A stretch of DNA of 64,000 nucleotides from Agromyces sp. Root81. GTDB lineage: Bacteria; Actinomycetota; Actinomycetes; Actinomycetales; Microbacteriaceae. Below the pieces are notes generated by a model, which had not been told where the DNA came from, made no database searches, and worked only from the letters and a program-made list of their open reading frames with translations. Each line of letters opens with the position of its first letter. The stretch's first letter is position 1. Positions 52,936 to 62,187 of the stretch are shown in pieces. Location: assembly GCF_001429165.1 (NCBI RefSeq), contig NZ_LMIR01000001.1, positions 270,875 to 334,874 of the forward strand, given 5' to 3'. The position numbers and the translations under genes were made by a program.

Positions 52936-53784
52936 GTGACGGAGACGGCACCGACGACCGGAGGCGTCGCCATCTCGGGCCTCACGCTCGGCTTCGGGCG
53001 AGGCGAGGCGCGCAAGGAGATCCTCCGGGGCATCGATCTCGTGATCCCGGCCGGCGAGATCACGGGCCTCGCCGGCGAGTCGGGTTCGGGCAAGACCATG
53101 ACCGGGCTCGCGGTGTGCGGGCTCCTGCCAGCCGGGGCGGACCTCGGCGGCAGCATCCGGTTCGACGGAACCGAGCTCATCGGTCTCTCCCAGCGACGGA
53201 TGAATCGCTACCGCGGAGCGAAGATCGCCATGATCTTCCAGGACCCCACCGCGAGCCTGCATCCGATGCTCACGATCGAAGCGCAACTGATCGATCACTA
53301 CCGCTATCACCGAGGTGCCTCCAAGCGCGCCGCTCGAACGCGAGCGCTCGAGATGCTCGGTCTCGTCGCGGTGCCCGACCCCCGAGCGGCACTGCGGAAG
53401 TACCCGCACCAGTTCTCGGGCGGACAACTCCAGCGCATCGCGATCGCGAGCGCACTGATGTGCGAGCCGTCGGTGCTGATCGCCGATGAACCGACCACGG
53501 CACTCGACGTCACGGTGCAGGCCGGCATCCTCAGGCTGCTGCGCAGGCTCTGCGACGAGCTCGGCATCGCGATCGTCCTCGTGACGCACGACCTCGGCGT
53601 GATGTCGGCCCTGGCGGACACCATCGCGGTGATGCGGATGGGCGAGATCGTCGAGCACGGCGACCGCCATCAGGTCATCACCGCCCCGCAGCACCCCTAC
53701 ACGAAGTCCCTCATCGATGCCCTGCCTGAGACGGACACCGGTTCGCTCCTGCATGATGCGTCCGGAAGCGAGACGGCAGCATGA
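52936..53784 (+). CDS. Peptide ABC transporter ATPase, DppD type
   Basis: 282 residues from GTG 52936, chosen because AAGGGA lies 6 bases upstream; a GTG at 52912 overlapping the permease stop would add 8 residues. Walker A GESGSGKTM, Q-loop FQDPTASLHPML, signature FSGGQLQR, Walker B LIADEPTTALDV and H-loop THD are all intact. The C-terminus has the oligopeptide-type extension (PYTKSLIDALP). Works with the second ATPase, whose gene overlaps by ATGA. Confidence 0.92.
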   Translation: MTETAPTTGGVAISGLTLGFGRGEARKEILRGIDLVIPAGEITGLAGESGSGKTMTGLAVCGLLPAGADLGGSIRFDGTELIGLSQRRMNRYRGAKIAMIFQDPTASLHPMLTIEAQLIDHYRYHRGASKRAARTRALEMLGLVAVPDPRAALRKYPHQFSGGQLQRIAIASALMCEPSVLIADEPTTALDVTVQAGILRLLRRLCDELGIAIVLVTHDLGVMSALADTIAVMRMGEIVEHGDRHQVITAPQHPYTKSLIDALPETDTGSLLHDASGSETAA

Positions 53785-54563
53785 CCCTCCTCGAAGTCGA
53801 TGGACTCCAGGTCTCGTACAAGTTGCCGGGCCGGGGAACGCTGCGAGCCGTCGATGGTGTGAGCTTCGACCTCGAACCGCGCCAGGTGCTCGGGTTGGTC
53901 GGTGAGTCCGGGTGCGGCAAGTCCACACTGGCGAAGGCGGTCTGCGGGCTCGTGCCGACGTCGGGCGGGAGCATCGCCTTCAACGGCGCCCCGATCGGCA
54001 AGCTGGGTCTCCGCAAGCGCGATCCGCGGCTCATGCGCATCCAGATGGTCTTCCAGAATCCCTTCGCGTCGCTGAATCCGCGACGCACGATCGGGAGTCA
54101 GATCGAGGACGGACTTCGGGTGAACCCCGATCGCGACGCGTGGAACGTCGCCGATCTGCTCGAACACGTCGAGATGGATCCCGCCAGCCGCACGAGGTAC
54201 CCGCACCAGTTCTCGGGCGGTCAGCGGCAGCGCGTCGCGATCGCGCGTGCCATCGCAGCCGGTCCTGAACTCCTGATCGGCGACGAGCCGATCGCCTCGC
54301 TCGACGCGTCGCTGCAGGCGCGCATCGCGATCCTCATGCGCAACCTCGCCCTCGAGACCGGCGCTGCGCTGCTCTTCATCAGCCACGACCTCTCGGTCGT
54401 CCGGGTGATCGCCGACGATGTCGCGGTGATGAACGCCGGCCGGATCGTCGAACGCGGACCGGTCGACCGGGTGTGGACCGCTCCGCAGGAGCCGTACACC
54501 CAACGCCTGCTCGCGGCGATTCCGGTCGCCGACGGGATGGGAAGGCTCCCCGGAGCGGCCTGA
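53781..54563 (+). CDS. Peptide ABC transporter ATPase, DppF type
   Basis: 260 residues from ATG 53781. Walker A GESGCGKST, Q-loop FQNPFASLNPRRT, signature FSGGQRQR, Walker B LIGDEPIASLDA and H-loop SHD are all present; DEPIASLD is a mild variation on the usual DEPTSALD. It ends the five-gene importer operon, where two separate ATPases are used in contrast to the fused ATPase of the operon at 1-6.2 kb. It converges on the flotillin gene 22 bases later. Confidence 0.92.
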   Translation: MTLLEVDGLQVSYKLPGRGTLRAVDGVSFDLEPRQVLGLVGESGCGKSTLAKAVCGLVPTSGGSIAFNGAPIGKLGLRKRDPRLMRIQMVFQNPFASLNPRRTIGSQIEDGLRVNPDRDAWNVADLLEHVEMDPASRTRYPHQFSGGQRQRVAIARAIAAGPELLIGDEPIASLDASLQARIAILMRNLALETGAALLFISHDLSVVRVIADDVAVMNAGRIVERGPVDRVWTAPQEPYTQRLLAAIPVADGMGRLPGAA

Positions 54564-54585
54564 CGACCGCCCCGGGAAGCCGGGC

Positions 54586-56040
54586 TCACTCCGCCGGGGT
54601 GTCAGCCTTCACGAGCTGCCCGCCGGCGAGCCCGGCGAGGATCGAGCCGACATCGAGCCCGGTCAGCGACTTGACGACCTCGGTGCCCTCGCCGAGCACC
54701 TGGCCGACGGTCTTCGTGACCGCGCTCGCGCCGTCGGTCGAGACGACGGTCAGCGTCTTGATGTTCGAGATCGGCTCCGCCGCGGCCCGTACGATCTCGG
54801 GCAGGCGCGAGATGATCTCCTGCGCGAGGGCGGCCTCGCCGTACTTCTTCAGGGCCATGGCCTTCGCGTCGGTGGCGGCGGCCTCGGCGAGACCTTCGGC
54901 CTGGATCGCCGAGGCGCGGGCTTCACCGTCGGCGCGGATACCGGCGGCGAGCGCCACCTGGCGATCGCGCTCGGCCTCACCGGCGAAGCGCACGGAGGTC
55001 GCCGACGCCTCGGCGTCCTGCACCGCCGCGACCTTGTTGGCCTCGGCGATCTTCGTGCGCTTGTAGGCCTCGGCCTCGGTGCTCGCGTTGGCGGCGTCGC
55101 GGAGGGCGGTGGCGCGCTGCACCTCGGCGTACGCCTCGGCCTCGGCGGGCTTGCGGATCTCGATGTCGAGCCGCTCCTGCGTCACGAGCGCCTGTTCCGA
55201 GAGGGCGTCGCGCTCCTGCACGGCGACGAGCTTGTCCTGTTCGGCCTTCGCGAGCTGACCGGATGCCTCGGCCTCTGCGTTGGCCCGATCGGTCTCGGCC
55301 TTGATCGTGGCCTGCTTCAGGCTCAGCGCCTTCTGCCGCTCGGCGACCTGCTCGGCCGCTTCGATGCGCGCGAACTCGCTGACCCGCGCGGCTTCTGCCT
55401 CGCTCACCTCGGCGACCTGACGCGCGCGGGCGGCCTCGGCGCGACCGAGGTTCGCGAGGTACTCGCTGCCGGGCGTGGAGATGTCGGAGATGTTCAGCAG
55501 GTCGACTTGCAGGCCCTGCTCGACGAGGTCGGTCTTCGTCTCGGCGACGACCCGGTCGGAGAGGCTCTTGCGGTCGGAGATGATCTGCTCGATCGTCATG
55601 TCGCCGACGATCGAACGCAGCGAGCCCTCGAGGGATTCCTTGATGATCTCGGTGAGCAGGCTCTGCTGCGAGAGGAAGCGCTGGGCCGCTCGGCGCACGC
55701 CGTCTTCGGTGCCGCTGACCTTGAAGTTGATCGAGGCCTTGATCGCGATCTTGATGCGGTTCTTGTCGACGCCCTCGACGGTGATGCCGATCTGGCGCTG
55801 CTCGAGCGAGATCGCGAAGCCCTGCTGCAGGATCGGCCAGATGAAGGTGCGCCCGCCGATGACCACGCGCTGCGCGGACGACTGCTCGGGTGCCGCACGG
55901 CCGGCACCGCGGCCGACGATGACGAGCGCCTCGTTCGGCGGGACGCGCCGGATTCGGCGGGCGATGAACGTCAGGAGGGCGAGCAGCGCGACGACGATCG
56001 CGACGACGGAGATGACTTGGATCAGTATGGGGGAGAGCAT
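54586..56040 (-). CDS. Flotillin-like SPFH protein
   Basis: 484 residues from ATG 56040. One N-terminal membrane helix (about 5-27) is followed by a cytosol-facing SPFH/Band 7 domain (about 35-215: RVVIGGRTFIWPILQQGFAI, LEQRQIGITVEGVDKNRIKI, DLLNISDISTP) and a long Glu/Ala-rich coiled coil (about 215-430). This is the layout of flotillins (FloT/YuaG), which organise membrane microdomains. The NfeD-like gene lies 103 bases upstream on the same strand, the classic partner. Confidence 0.92.
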   Translation of the reverse strand: MLSPILIQVISVVAIVVALLALLTFIARRIRRVPPNEALVIVGRGAGRAAPEQSSAQRVVIGGRTFIWPILQQGFAISLEQRQIGITVEGVDKNRIKIAIKASINFKVSGTEDGVRRAAQRFLSQQSLLTEIIKESLEGSLRSIVGDMTIEQIISDRKSLSDRVVAETKTDLVEQGLQVDLLNISDISTPGSEYLANLGRAEAARARQVAEVSEAEAARVSEFARIEAAEQVAERQKALSLKQATIKAETDRANAEAEASGQLAKAEQDKLVAVQERDALSEQALVTQERLDIEIRKPAEAEAYAEVQRATALRDAANASTEAEAYKRTKIAEANKVAAVQDAEASATSVRFAGEAERDRQVALAAGIRADGEARASAIQAEGLAEAAATDAKAMALKKYGEAALAQEIISRLPEIVRAAAEPISNIKTLTVVSTDGASAVTKTVGQVLGEGTEVVKSLTGLDVGSILAGLAGGQLVKADTPAE

Positions 56041-56143
56041 TGGGTTCCTTTCGGGAGGAATCGCTGGGACGTGATGGTGCAGTGGTCGATCAGGGTTCGA
56101 GCGGGAAGAGACGGTGGGGCGGGAAGGAGCGCGATACGCGGGC

Positions 56144-56614
56144 TCAGCCCGCGACGACCTTCACCCGGCTGCCGGCGTGCTCGACGACGCGGATGCGGGC
56201 GCCTTCGGCGATCGGCTCATCGGAGTAGGCGAGCCGGCGTTCGACCTCGCCGGGGCCGTCGAGGCTCACCTCGCCACCGGCGGTGGTGACATCCGACTTC
56301 GCGACGCCCGAGAGTCCCACCGCCGAGGCGGGCACCCCGTCGGAGCTTCGGGTCAGGTTGCGGATCGCGAGCACGCACAGCACGTAGGCGACCGCGGCGA
56401 GCACGACCGACAGCACGTAGACCCAGACGAGTTCGAGTCCCATGCTCGCGACGAGCGCGCCGGATGCGCCGAAGACGACCATGCCGACGGCGAGCGCGGT
56501 GCCCGAGAGTGCGCCGTCGCCGATCTCGAGGTGGTCGAAGATATCGCCGAGCACAAGCGAGATGACGAGGAGGACGAGGCCGATGCCTCCGACGATGAGG
56601 AACGGAAGGAGCAT
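56144..56614 (-). CDS. NfeD-like membrane protein, flotillin partner
   Basis: 156 residues from ATG 56614. A first helix (about 3-22), then two closely spaced helices (about 41-85), and a C-terminal soluble beta domain (about 90-156: VGLSGVAKSDVTTAGGEVSL, GARIRVVEHAGSRVKV), the OB-fold of NfeD proteins. NfeD1b-type proteins are commonly encoded next to flotillin genes, as here, and are thought to act with them in the membrane. A frame continues upstream into the neighbour but has no start there. Confidence 0.88.
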   Translation of the reverse strand: MLLPFLIVGGIGLVLLVISLVLGDIFDHLEIGDGALSGTALAVGMVVFGASGALVASMGLELVWVYVLSVVLAAVAYVLCVLAIRNLTRSSDGVPASAVGLSGVAKSDVTTAGGEVSLDGPGEVERRLAYSDEPIAEGARIRVVEHAGSRVKVVAG

Positions 56615-56760
56615 CGACTGCCTCTCTGCGCGCGCGAAAGCCCGGGCGGGAGGTGTGCTCGGGTCGACCCACCCTATCGGGTGGACGAACACCGTGCAGC
56701 CTGGTCTCCACAGGGCAGTTGCGAGGAGCGGCGTCGAGCGCCGATCGTAGCGCCCGGGGC

Positions 56761-57522
56761 TCAGACCGCGTGCTGCTGCGGCACGAGCAGCGCGTCGACG
56801 GCGTCGACGCCGCGAATGGTTCGCATGAGCGAGACGATCTCGTCGACGACGGCGATCGTGAGCCCGCGGCAGACGATGCTGTAGGGGCCGAGGGCGTCGA
56901 GCCCGCCGGCCCGGATGCGGATGACCTCCCAACCGACCTCGCGCAGCGCCTCGTCCTTCTCGAGGTCGGAACCCGCCTTCAGTCCGAGATGGGCGCGCCT
57001 CGACCGCCCCGGATCGTCGTACTCGACGGCGATGCGCAGCTGCGGCACGAGGATGTCGGGCCACACCTCCTGCTTGCCGTAGAACATGCGGGCGATGCGC
57101 ACCGCGTTCACGCGATGGTGCAGGCGGATGCGCTCGCCGAGCAGCATGCGCAGACGCTGCTCGATCTGCGAGGTGCCGACCTTGAGTCCGGGCTTCATGA
57201 ACGCGACCCCGGCCTCGCGGCGGGCACCGGGTGCTGCGGCGTTCGCCCGGCATTTCGCACAACTCGGACCGGTCAGCACCTCGCCGACCGTCGCCGCGTA
57301 GCGATCGTGGCCGCGGGCGCACCGCCACTCGTAGCTCGCGCCGATGCGCGTCTCGCGGGCGAGCGCGGCGCGTTGCGGCGGGGCCACTCGACCGAGGAGC
57401 TCGGCGCGGGAGCGCTGGGTCTCGTGCAGCAGCATGCAGAGCGGGCACACCCGGGCGAGCTGCACCGAGCCGGAGGCCCCCGCCTCGGCGCCGTGCCCGC
57501 ACCGGAAGCTCACGGCGACCAT
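56761..57522 (-). CDS. Zinc-ribbon plus PD-(D/E)XK nuclease-like protein
   Basis: 253 residues from ATG 57522. The first 100 residues have cysteine/histidine pairs of zinc-binding type: FRCGHG, CPLC, then YEWRCARGHDRYAATVGEVL and GPSCAKC, the latter like the DUF4379 zinc-ribbon (W-x-C-x2-GH ... C-x2-C). The C-terminal half reads MLLGERIRLHHRVNAVRIAR, then WPDILVPQLRIAVEYDDPGR and EKDEALREVGWEVIRI, the pattern of Vsr/DUF559-like nuclease folds with the D-E-x-D/K residues. It may cut or bind DNA; no partner methylase is adjacent. It is divergent from the DNA polymerase gene. Confidence 0.75.
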   Translation of the reverse strand: MVAVSFRCGHGAEAGASGSVQLARVCPLCMLLHETQRSRAELLGRVAPPQRAALARETRIGASYEWRCARGHDRYAATVGEVLTGPSCAKCRANAAAPGARREAGVAFMKPGLKVGTSQIEQRLRMLLGERIRLHHRVNAVRIARMFYGKQEVWPDILVPQLRIAVEYDDPGRSRRAHLGLKAGSDLEKDEALREVGWEVIRIRAGGLDALGPYSIVCRGLTIAVVDEIVSLMRTIRGVDAVDALLVPQQHAV

Positions 57523-57616
57523 CGGTGCCGTTCGATCTCGTTCATGGTGAGATCATCGCCCGCGCCACCGACATGGAGACGATCGCGATGTCGGCTGCAC
57601 CGGCGAGAATGGGAGC

Positions 57617-59410
57617 ATGCGGATCGTGGTCGGTGCGATGGGGCCCGGCCGGGTCGCCCTCGTCGACCCCTCCGTCTCGAGCGATCCGTTCGACTCGGTG
57701 ACGATGCGGGAGTTCCCTGGTCTCGTGCAGGCACTCGAGTCGTCGCGTCGTCCGCGATGGATCTGGGCCGACACCCGGCGTTGGTACCCGCGACTCCTTG
57801 CCGAGGGGGTTCGCGTCGATCGCTGCCACGATCTCGTGCTCGCGGCAGCGATCCTCGACCAGTCCACCACCACCGCCGCCGCTCGCGGCGATGGGGTGAG
57901 AGCCCGCCCCGATTGGCTGCCCGCCGGGCCCGCCGAAGCCGGGCAGGCGGGTGTGGTCGTGCCCGCGGCATCCGCTGTGCATTCGCCCCTCTTCGAATTC
58001 GACGACTTCGACGGCGAGACGAATGCCTCCGAGCCCGTCGAGCCCGCAGGCCCGCGCGATGTGCTCGCGGTTCCGGTCGATGCCGTGCTCGCCGAGCACG
58101 CGCGGCAGCTCGCGCTCGTCGCGGCGTCGGAGCGGCCGGGCGCGCTGAGGCTCCTGATCGCGGCCGAGTCCGCCGGCGCCCTGATCGGCGCCGAACTGCA
58201 CGCAGCCGGGTTGCCGTGGCATCGCGGAGTGCATGAGGCCGTGCTCGCGACCGAGCTCGGTCCGAAGCCCGCGCCGGGCCGCAAGCCGGCCCGCATGGAG
58301 GAGCTCGCGACCGAGGTGCGCGCGCTGCTCGGCGCCCCCGCGGTGAACCTCGACTCGCAGGTCGACCTGCTGAAGGCGCTGCGCCGAGCCGGCATCCAGG
58401 TCGAGTCGACGAGCCGGTGGGAACTGCGCGAGCACGAGCACCCGGCGATCGAGCCGCTCGTCGCATACAAGAAGCTCGCCCGGCTGCTCAGCGCGAACGC
58501 GTGGTCGTGGCTCGACGAGTGGATCGTCGACGGCCGCTTCCGCCCCGACTACGTGCCGGGCGGCACGGCCACCGGCCGCTGGGCGACCGCGGGCGGCGGG
58601 GCGCTGCAACTGCCGAAGAACGTGCGCAGTGCCGTCGTCGCCGACCCCGGCTGGTCGCTCGTGGTCGCCGATGCGGCGCAACTCGAACCGCGGGTCCTCG
58701 CCGGTCTCGCGCACGACCAGGCGATGGCCGAGGCCGGGCGCGGGCGCGACTTCTACAGCGGCATCGTCGGCGCAGGGGTCGTCGAGACCCGCGACCAGGC
58801 GAAGGTGGCCATCCTCGGTGCGATGTACGGCGCGACGACCGGCGAGAGCGGTCGCCTCGTGCCGCGTCTGGCGCGGGCGTATCCGCGCGCGATGGCGCTC
58901 GTCGATCGGGCCGCGGCAGAGGGGGAGCGCGGGGCGAGCGTCACTACGCTGCTCGGGCGGTCGTCACCGCTGCCGGGCGTCGACTGGCGCGCGACGCAGT
59001 CACTGGCCTCGCAGCCCGAGGCGACGTCGGCCGACGAACGACGTGCGCGGTCGCGTGCACGCGACTGGGGCCGGTTCACGCGCAATTTCGTCGTGCAGGG
59101 CACCGCCGCCGAATGGGCGCTCTGCTGGATGGCGGGTCTCCGCTCCAAGCTCGGCGCCATCGCAGGTGCGTCCCCCGTGCCCGCCGTGGCTGCGCACCGT
59201 TCAGGCCCGGCCTTCGAGCGGATGCCGCACCTCGTCTACTACCTGCACGACGAGATCATCGTGCACACGCCCTCCGAGCTCGCCGACCAGGTCGCCGTCG
59301 CCGTCGCCGACGCGGCGACCGAGGCAGGGCGGCTGCTCTTCGGAGAGTTCCCCGTGGAGTTCCCGCTCGATCTCGCGGTCGTCGAGAGCTACGCGTCGGC
59401 CGACGCCTGA
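57617..59410 (+). CDS. Family A DNA polymerase homologue, stand-alone
   Basis: 597 residues from ATG 57617. The N-terminal half (about 1-190) resembles a degenerate 3'-5' exonuclease fold (MRIVVGAMGPGRVALVDP). The C-terminal half is a family A polymerase: DYVPGGTATGRWATAGGGAL near the start of the fingers, motif A as VVADAAQLEPRVLAGLAHD (usual DYSQIELR), motif B AKVAILGAMYGATTG, and motif C LHDEIIVH. The second catalytic Asp in motif C is present as DE. Length and the bifunctional exonuclease/polymerase layout match a set of actinobacterial proteins distinct from PolA. Activity is plausible, but the motif A substitutions deserve testing. Confidence 0.85.
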   Translation: MRIVVGAMGPGRVALVDPSVSSDPFDSVTMREFPGLVQALESSRRPRWIWADTRRWYPRLLAEGVRVDRCHDLVLAAAILDQSTTTAAARGDGVRARPDWLPAGPAEAGQAGVVVPAASAVHSPLFEFDDFDGETNASEPVEPAGPRDVLAVPVDAVLAEHARQLALVAASERPGALRLLIAAESAGALIGAELHAAGLPWHRGVHEAVLATELGPKPAPGRKPARMEELATEVRALLGAPAVNLDSQVDLLKALRRAGIQVESTSRWELREHEHPAIEPLVAYKKLARLLSANAWSWLDEWIVDGRFRPDYVPGGTATGRWATAGGGALQLPKNVRSAVVADPGWSLVVADAAQLEPRVLAGLAHDQAMAEAGRGRDFYSGIVGAGVVETRDQAKVAILGAMYGATTGESGRLVPRLARAYPRAMALVDRAAAEGERGASVTTLLGRSSPLPGVDWRATQSLASQPEATSADERRARSRARDWGRFTRNFVVQGTAAEWALCWMAGLRSKLGAIAGASPVPAVAAHRSGPAFERMPHLVYYLHDEIIVHTPSELADQVAVAVADAATEAGRLLFGEFPVEFPLDLAVVESYASADA

Positions 59411-60030
59411 GCGTCCTCCGCCGCGGGCGTCGACGCAGAGGGGCGACGTCCGCGCCGCGGTCGCTCCATACGCGGGGCGAAGGCGAGATCGTGCGCGCCG
59501 AGCTCCTGCTCCACCTCGTCGAGCCAGCGCAGCGCCGCGCTCGCCCGGGCCGACTCGGCCACGGCCGCGAGGCCGGCGAGCCGTGCGGAGGCACCGGTCT
59601 CAGTGGAGGACGGCTGCTCCGAAGCTCTCGTCGGACGTGAGCGAGCGGATGCCTCGCGCTCCCGCTCGCGCCAGCGCACGCGTTCCGCCGCGACGATCGG
59701 ACCGGCGTCGACGCCCGGGAGCGACGCGGCCACGAGGACCCGGTCGACGGTCTCGTCCCACGGGTCGCTGCCCGAGGCATCCGCGCCGGCGAACCAGGCC
59801 GACGTCGCCGCGGAACCCGCCGCCGTCGCCCGGTAGAGAGGGAGCCCGTCATCGGTGGCGCCGGCCGACTCCACGAGGCCCTGCTTGCCGAGCCGCTCGA
59901 GCGTGGCGTAGCTCTGGCCGACGTTCACGCTGCGCCGCCCTCCGGTGCGCTCGGCGAGGTCGCCGTGCAGCTGGAACCCGTATCCCGGGCCTGCGGAGAG
60001 CAGGGCGAGCAGTGCGTCGCGGACGGCCAT
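59389..60030 (-). CDS. PadR family transcriptional regulator
   Basis: 213 residues from ATG 60030. The N-terminal winged helix is clear: MAVRDALLALLSAGPGYGFQL, HGDLAERTGG, VNVGQSYATLERLGKQGLVES. The C-terminal half is a long helical dimerisation region, and a basic tail of about 25 residues with RRGRRPS ends the protein. It overlaps the 3' end of the polymerase gene on the other strand by 22 bases. The target is unknown; the divergent DUF3145 gene is a candidate. Confidence 0.88.
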   Translation of the reverse strand: MAVRDALLALLSAGPGYGFQLHGDLAERTGGRRSVNVGQSYATLERLGKQGLVESAGATDDGLPLYRATAAGSAATSAWFAGADASGSDPWDETVDRVLVAASLPGVDAGPIVAAERVRWREREREASARSRPTRASEQPSSTETGASARLAGLAAVAESARASAALRWLDEVEQELGAHDLAFAPRMERPRRGRRPSASTPAAEDAQASADA

Positions 60031-60200
60031 TCGAACTCCGATCGAAGTCAACGTTTCACCGAGTATATGGTTTCGAACCTTGTCAATGAGCCTGATGCGG
60101 GGCATAATCGGCGATGACGGCTCGCTCGTCGACAACCGAATACCGTCATCTGTCCGTCAGAGGTCGTTGGGGAAGACGCACCTCGAGAACGGAGTATGAG

Positions 60201-60722
60201 ATGACGAAGAATGCCACGCGGGCAGTGCGCACCGCGCGAGGCGTGCTGTTCGTGCACTCCTCGCCGAAGGCGCTGTGTCCGCATGTCGAGTGGGCGGCCG
60301 GCAGTGCGCTCGGTGTCGCCGTGAACTTCGACTGGAGCGAGCAGCCGGTGCTTCGCGGTGCCATGCGCGCGGAGTTCTACTGGGAGGGCGAGGCCGGGAG
60401 CGGCGCCAAGCTCGCCTCGGCGCTGCGCGGTTGGGAGCAGCTGCGCTTCGAGGTGAGTGAAGACCCCACCCCGGGCTCCGACGGCGCCCGGTGGATGCAC
60501 ACGCCCGAACTGGGCGTCTTCTTCGCGCAGACCGACACCGCCGGCAACACGGTGGTGCCCGAGGACCGCATCCGGTACGCGATGGCGGTCGGCGGCACCG
60601 ACCCGATCGAGCTGCACCGCGAACTGCGCCTCGCCCTCGGGCAGGCGTGGGACGACGAACTCGAACCGTTCCGTCACGCGAGCGACTTCGCCCCGGTCGT
60701 CTGGTTGCACCAGGTGGGCTGA
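60201..60722 (+). CDS. DUF3145 domain protein
   Basis: 173 residues from ATG 60201, preceded by GGAGTATGAG. The start MTKNATRAVRTARGVLFVHS and the segments SPKALCPHVEWAAGSALGVA, WEQLRFEVSEDPTPGSDGAR and DRIRYAMAVGG, ending FAPVVWLHQVG, match DUF3145, an actinobacterial family of unknown function. It is regularly found beside the fatty acid synthesis cluster, as here, which suggests a link to lipid metabolism. A hairpin separates it from the convergent fabF gene. Confidence 0.9.
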   Translation: MTKNATRAVRTARGVLFVHSSPKALCPHVEWAAGSALGVAVNFDWSEQPVLRGAMRAEFYWEGEAGSGAKLASALRGWEQLRFEVSEDPTPGSDGARWMHTPELGVFFAQTDTAGNTVVPEDRIRYAMAVGGTDPIELHRELRLALGQAWDDELEPFRHASDFAPVVWLHQVG

Positions 60723-60806
60723 GCGAACCTCGGTCCGCCGGCGGCGTGACGCGAGGTCGGATGACTCTTCCCGGCAGCGCACGAGCGAAACCCTCGGACC
60801 GTGCAC

Positions 60807-60846
60807 GAGAAGACCCCGGCGCAGGGACTGCGACCGGGGTCTTCTC
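60807..60846. terminator. Bidirectional hairpin between DUF3145 and fabF
   Basis: A perfect 13-bp stem (GAGAAGACCCCGG at 60807-60819 with its complement at 60834-60846) lies between the convergent 3' ends. The TTCTC end on the plus strand gives a partial T run. Confidence 0.8.
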
Positions 60847-60871
60847 ATGCGGGCGTGCGCCCAGGCGACGC

Positions 60872-62107
60872 CTACGGCGTGCGGATCGCGACGACGGCGT
60901 TGTGGCCGCCGAAGCCGAAGGAGTTGCTGATCGCGAGCTGCGGCCCGTCGCCGAGCGGCTGCGGTTCGCCGGAGACGAGCAGCGGGATCTCGGGGTCCTG
61001 AGTGGTGAGGTTGATCGTCGGCGGAGCGAGACGGTTCTGGATCGCGAGGATCGTGAACACCGCCTCGAGCGCACCGGTGCCGCCCAGCAGGTGGCCGGTC
61101 GACGCCTTGGTGGCCGAGACCGGGATCTCGTGCACGCGATCGCCGAAGACGCTGCGGAGCGCCGTGTACTCGGCGATGTCGCCGACCGGCGTGCTCGTCG
61201 CGTGCGCGTTGATGTGCGTCACGTCGTCGACCGACGCTCCGGCCTGCGCGAGTGCGTCGAGCACCGCTCGGCTCGCTCCGCGGCCCTCGGGGTCGTTCGC
61301 CGTGATGTGGTACGAGTCGGCGCTCACCGACCCGCCCGCGAGCTCGGCGTAGATGCGGGCGCCGCGTGCGAGGGCGTGCTCCTCGGTCTCGAGCACGAGG
61401 CTCGCGGCACCTTCGCCCATGACGAATCCGTCACGGTCGATGCTGTACGGACGCGAGGCGTGAGCCGGGTCGTCGTTGCGCCGGGAGAGGGCCTGCATCG
61501 ACGAGAACGAGGCGAGCGTGATCGGATGCACGGCGGATTCGGCGCCGCCGGCGATGACGACGTCGGCGAAGCCGAGCTGCAGGTGCTCGTAGGCGTTCGC
61601 GAGCGACTCGGTGCTCGAAGCGCAGGCCGAGGCGACGGTGCGCGCGAAGGCGCGTGCCCCGAAGTGCATCGAGATCGCCGCGGACGCGGCGTTCGGCATG
61701 AGCATCGGCACCGTCATCGGCAGCACGCGACGGGGGCCGCGTTCCCGCAGCGTGTCCCAGGCGTCGAGCAGGGTCCAGATGCCGCCGATGCCAGTCGCGT
61801 AGTCGACGCCGAGGCGTTCGGGAGCGACGTCGGGTGCGCCGGCGTCGGCCCACGCCTCCTTCGCCGAGATCAGGGCGAACTGGCTCGAGGGGTCGAGTCG
61901 CTTCGCGACGGGGCGGTCGAGCACCTCTTCGGGCCGCACCTTCGCCTCGGCGGCGAAGGTGACGGGCAGCTCGTATTCGGCGACCCAGTCGTGCTCGAGC
62001 GTGCGCGCGCCGGACTCACCGGCGAGCAGGGCGTTCCAGCTCTCAGAGGCGGTGCCGCCGAGCGGCGAGGTCGCACCGATGCCGGTGATGACGATCTTCT
62101 TGGTCAT
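60872..62107 (-). CDS. fabF: Beta-ketoacyl-ACP synthase II
   Basis: 411 residues from ATG 62107. KAS II catalytic residues are all seen: the nucleophile in VASACASSTESL (Cys162), and the two His in HINAHATSTPVGD and ASTGHLLGGTGALE. The N-terminal VVITGIGATSPLGG is the usual opening. It condenses malonyl-ACP with the growing acyl-ACP in type II fatty acid synthesis. It is the last gene of the minus-strand fabD-fabH-acpP-fabF cluster. Confidence 0.96.
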   Translation of the reverse strand: MTKKIVITGIGATSPLGGTASESWNALLAGESGARTLEHDWVAEYELPVTFAAEAKVRPEEVLDRPVAKRLDPSSQFALISAKEAWADAGAPDVAPERLGVDYATGIGGIWTLLDAWDTLRERGPRRVLPMTVPMLMPNAASAAISMHFGARAFARTVASACASSTESLANAYEHLQLGFADVVIAGGAESAVHPITLASFSSMQALSRRNDDPAHASRPYSIDRDGFVMGEGAASLVLETEEHALARGARIYAELAGGSVSADSYHITANDPEGRGASRAVLDALAQAGASVDDVTHINAHATSTPVGDIAEYTALRSVFGDRVHEIPVSATKASTGHLLGGTGALEAVFTILAIQNRLAPPTINLTTQDPEIPLLVSGEPQPLGDGPQLAISNSFGFGGHNAVVAIRTP

Positions 62108-62187
62108 TCGAGAAACACTCCGATGGAGAGAATGGTCACACTGATCGAGCGGGCCGGGCGTTGGCGCCGGCCCGCTCCACGCAGCTG

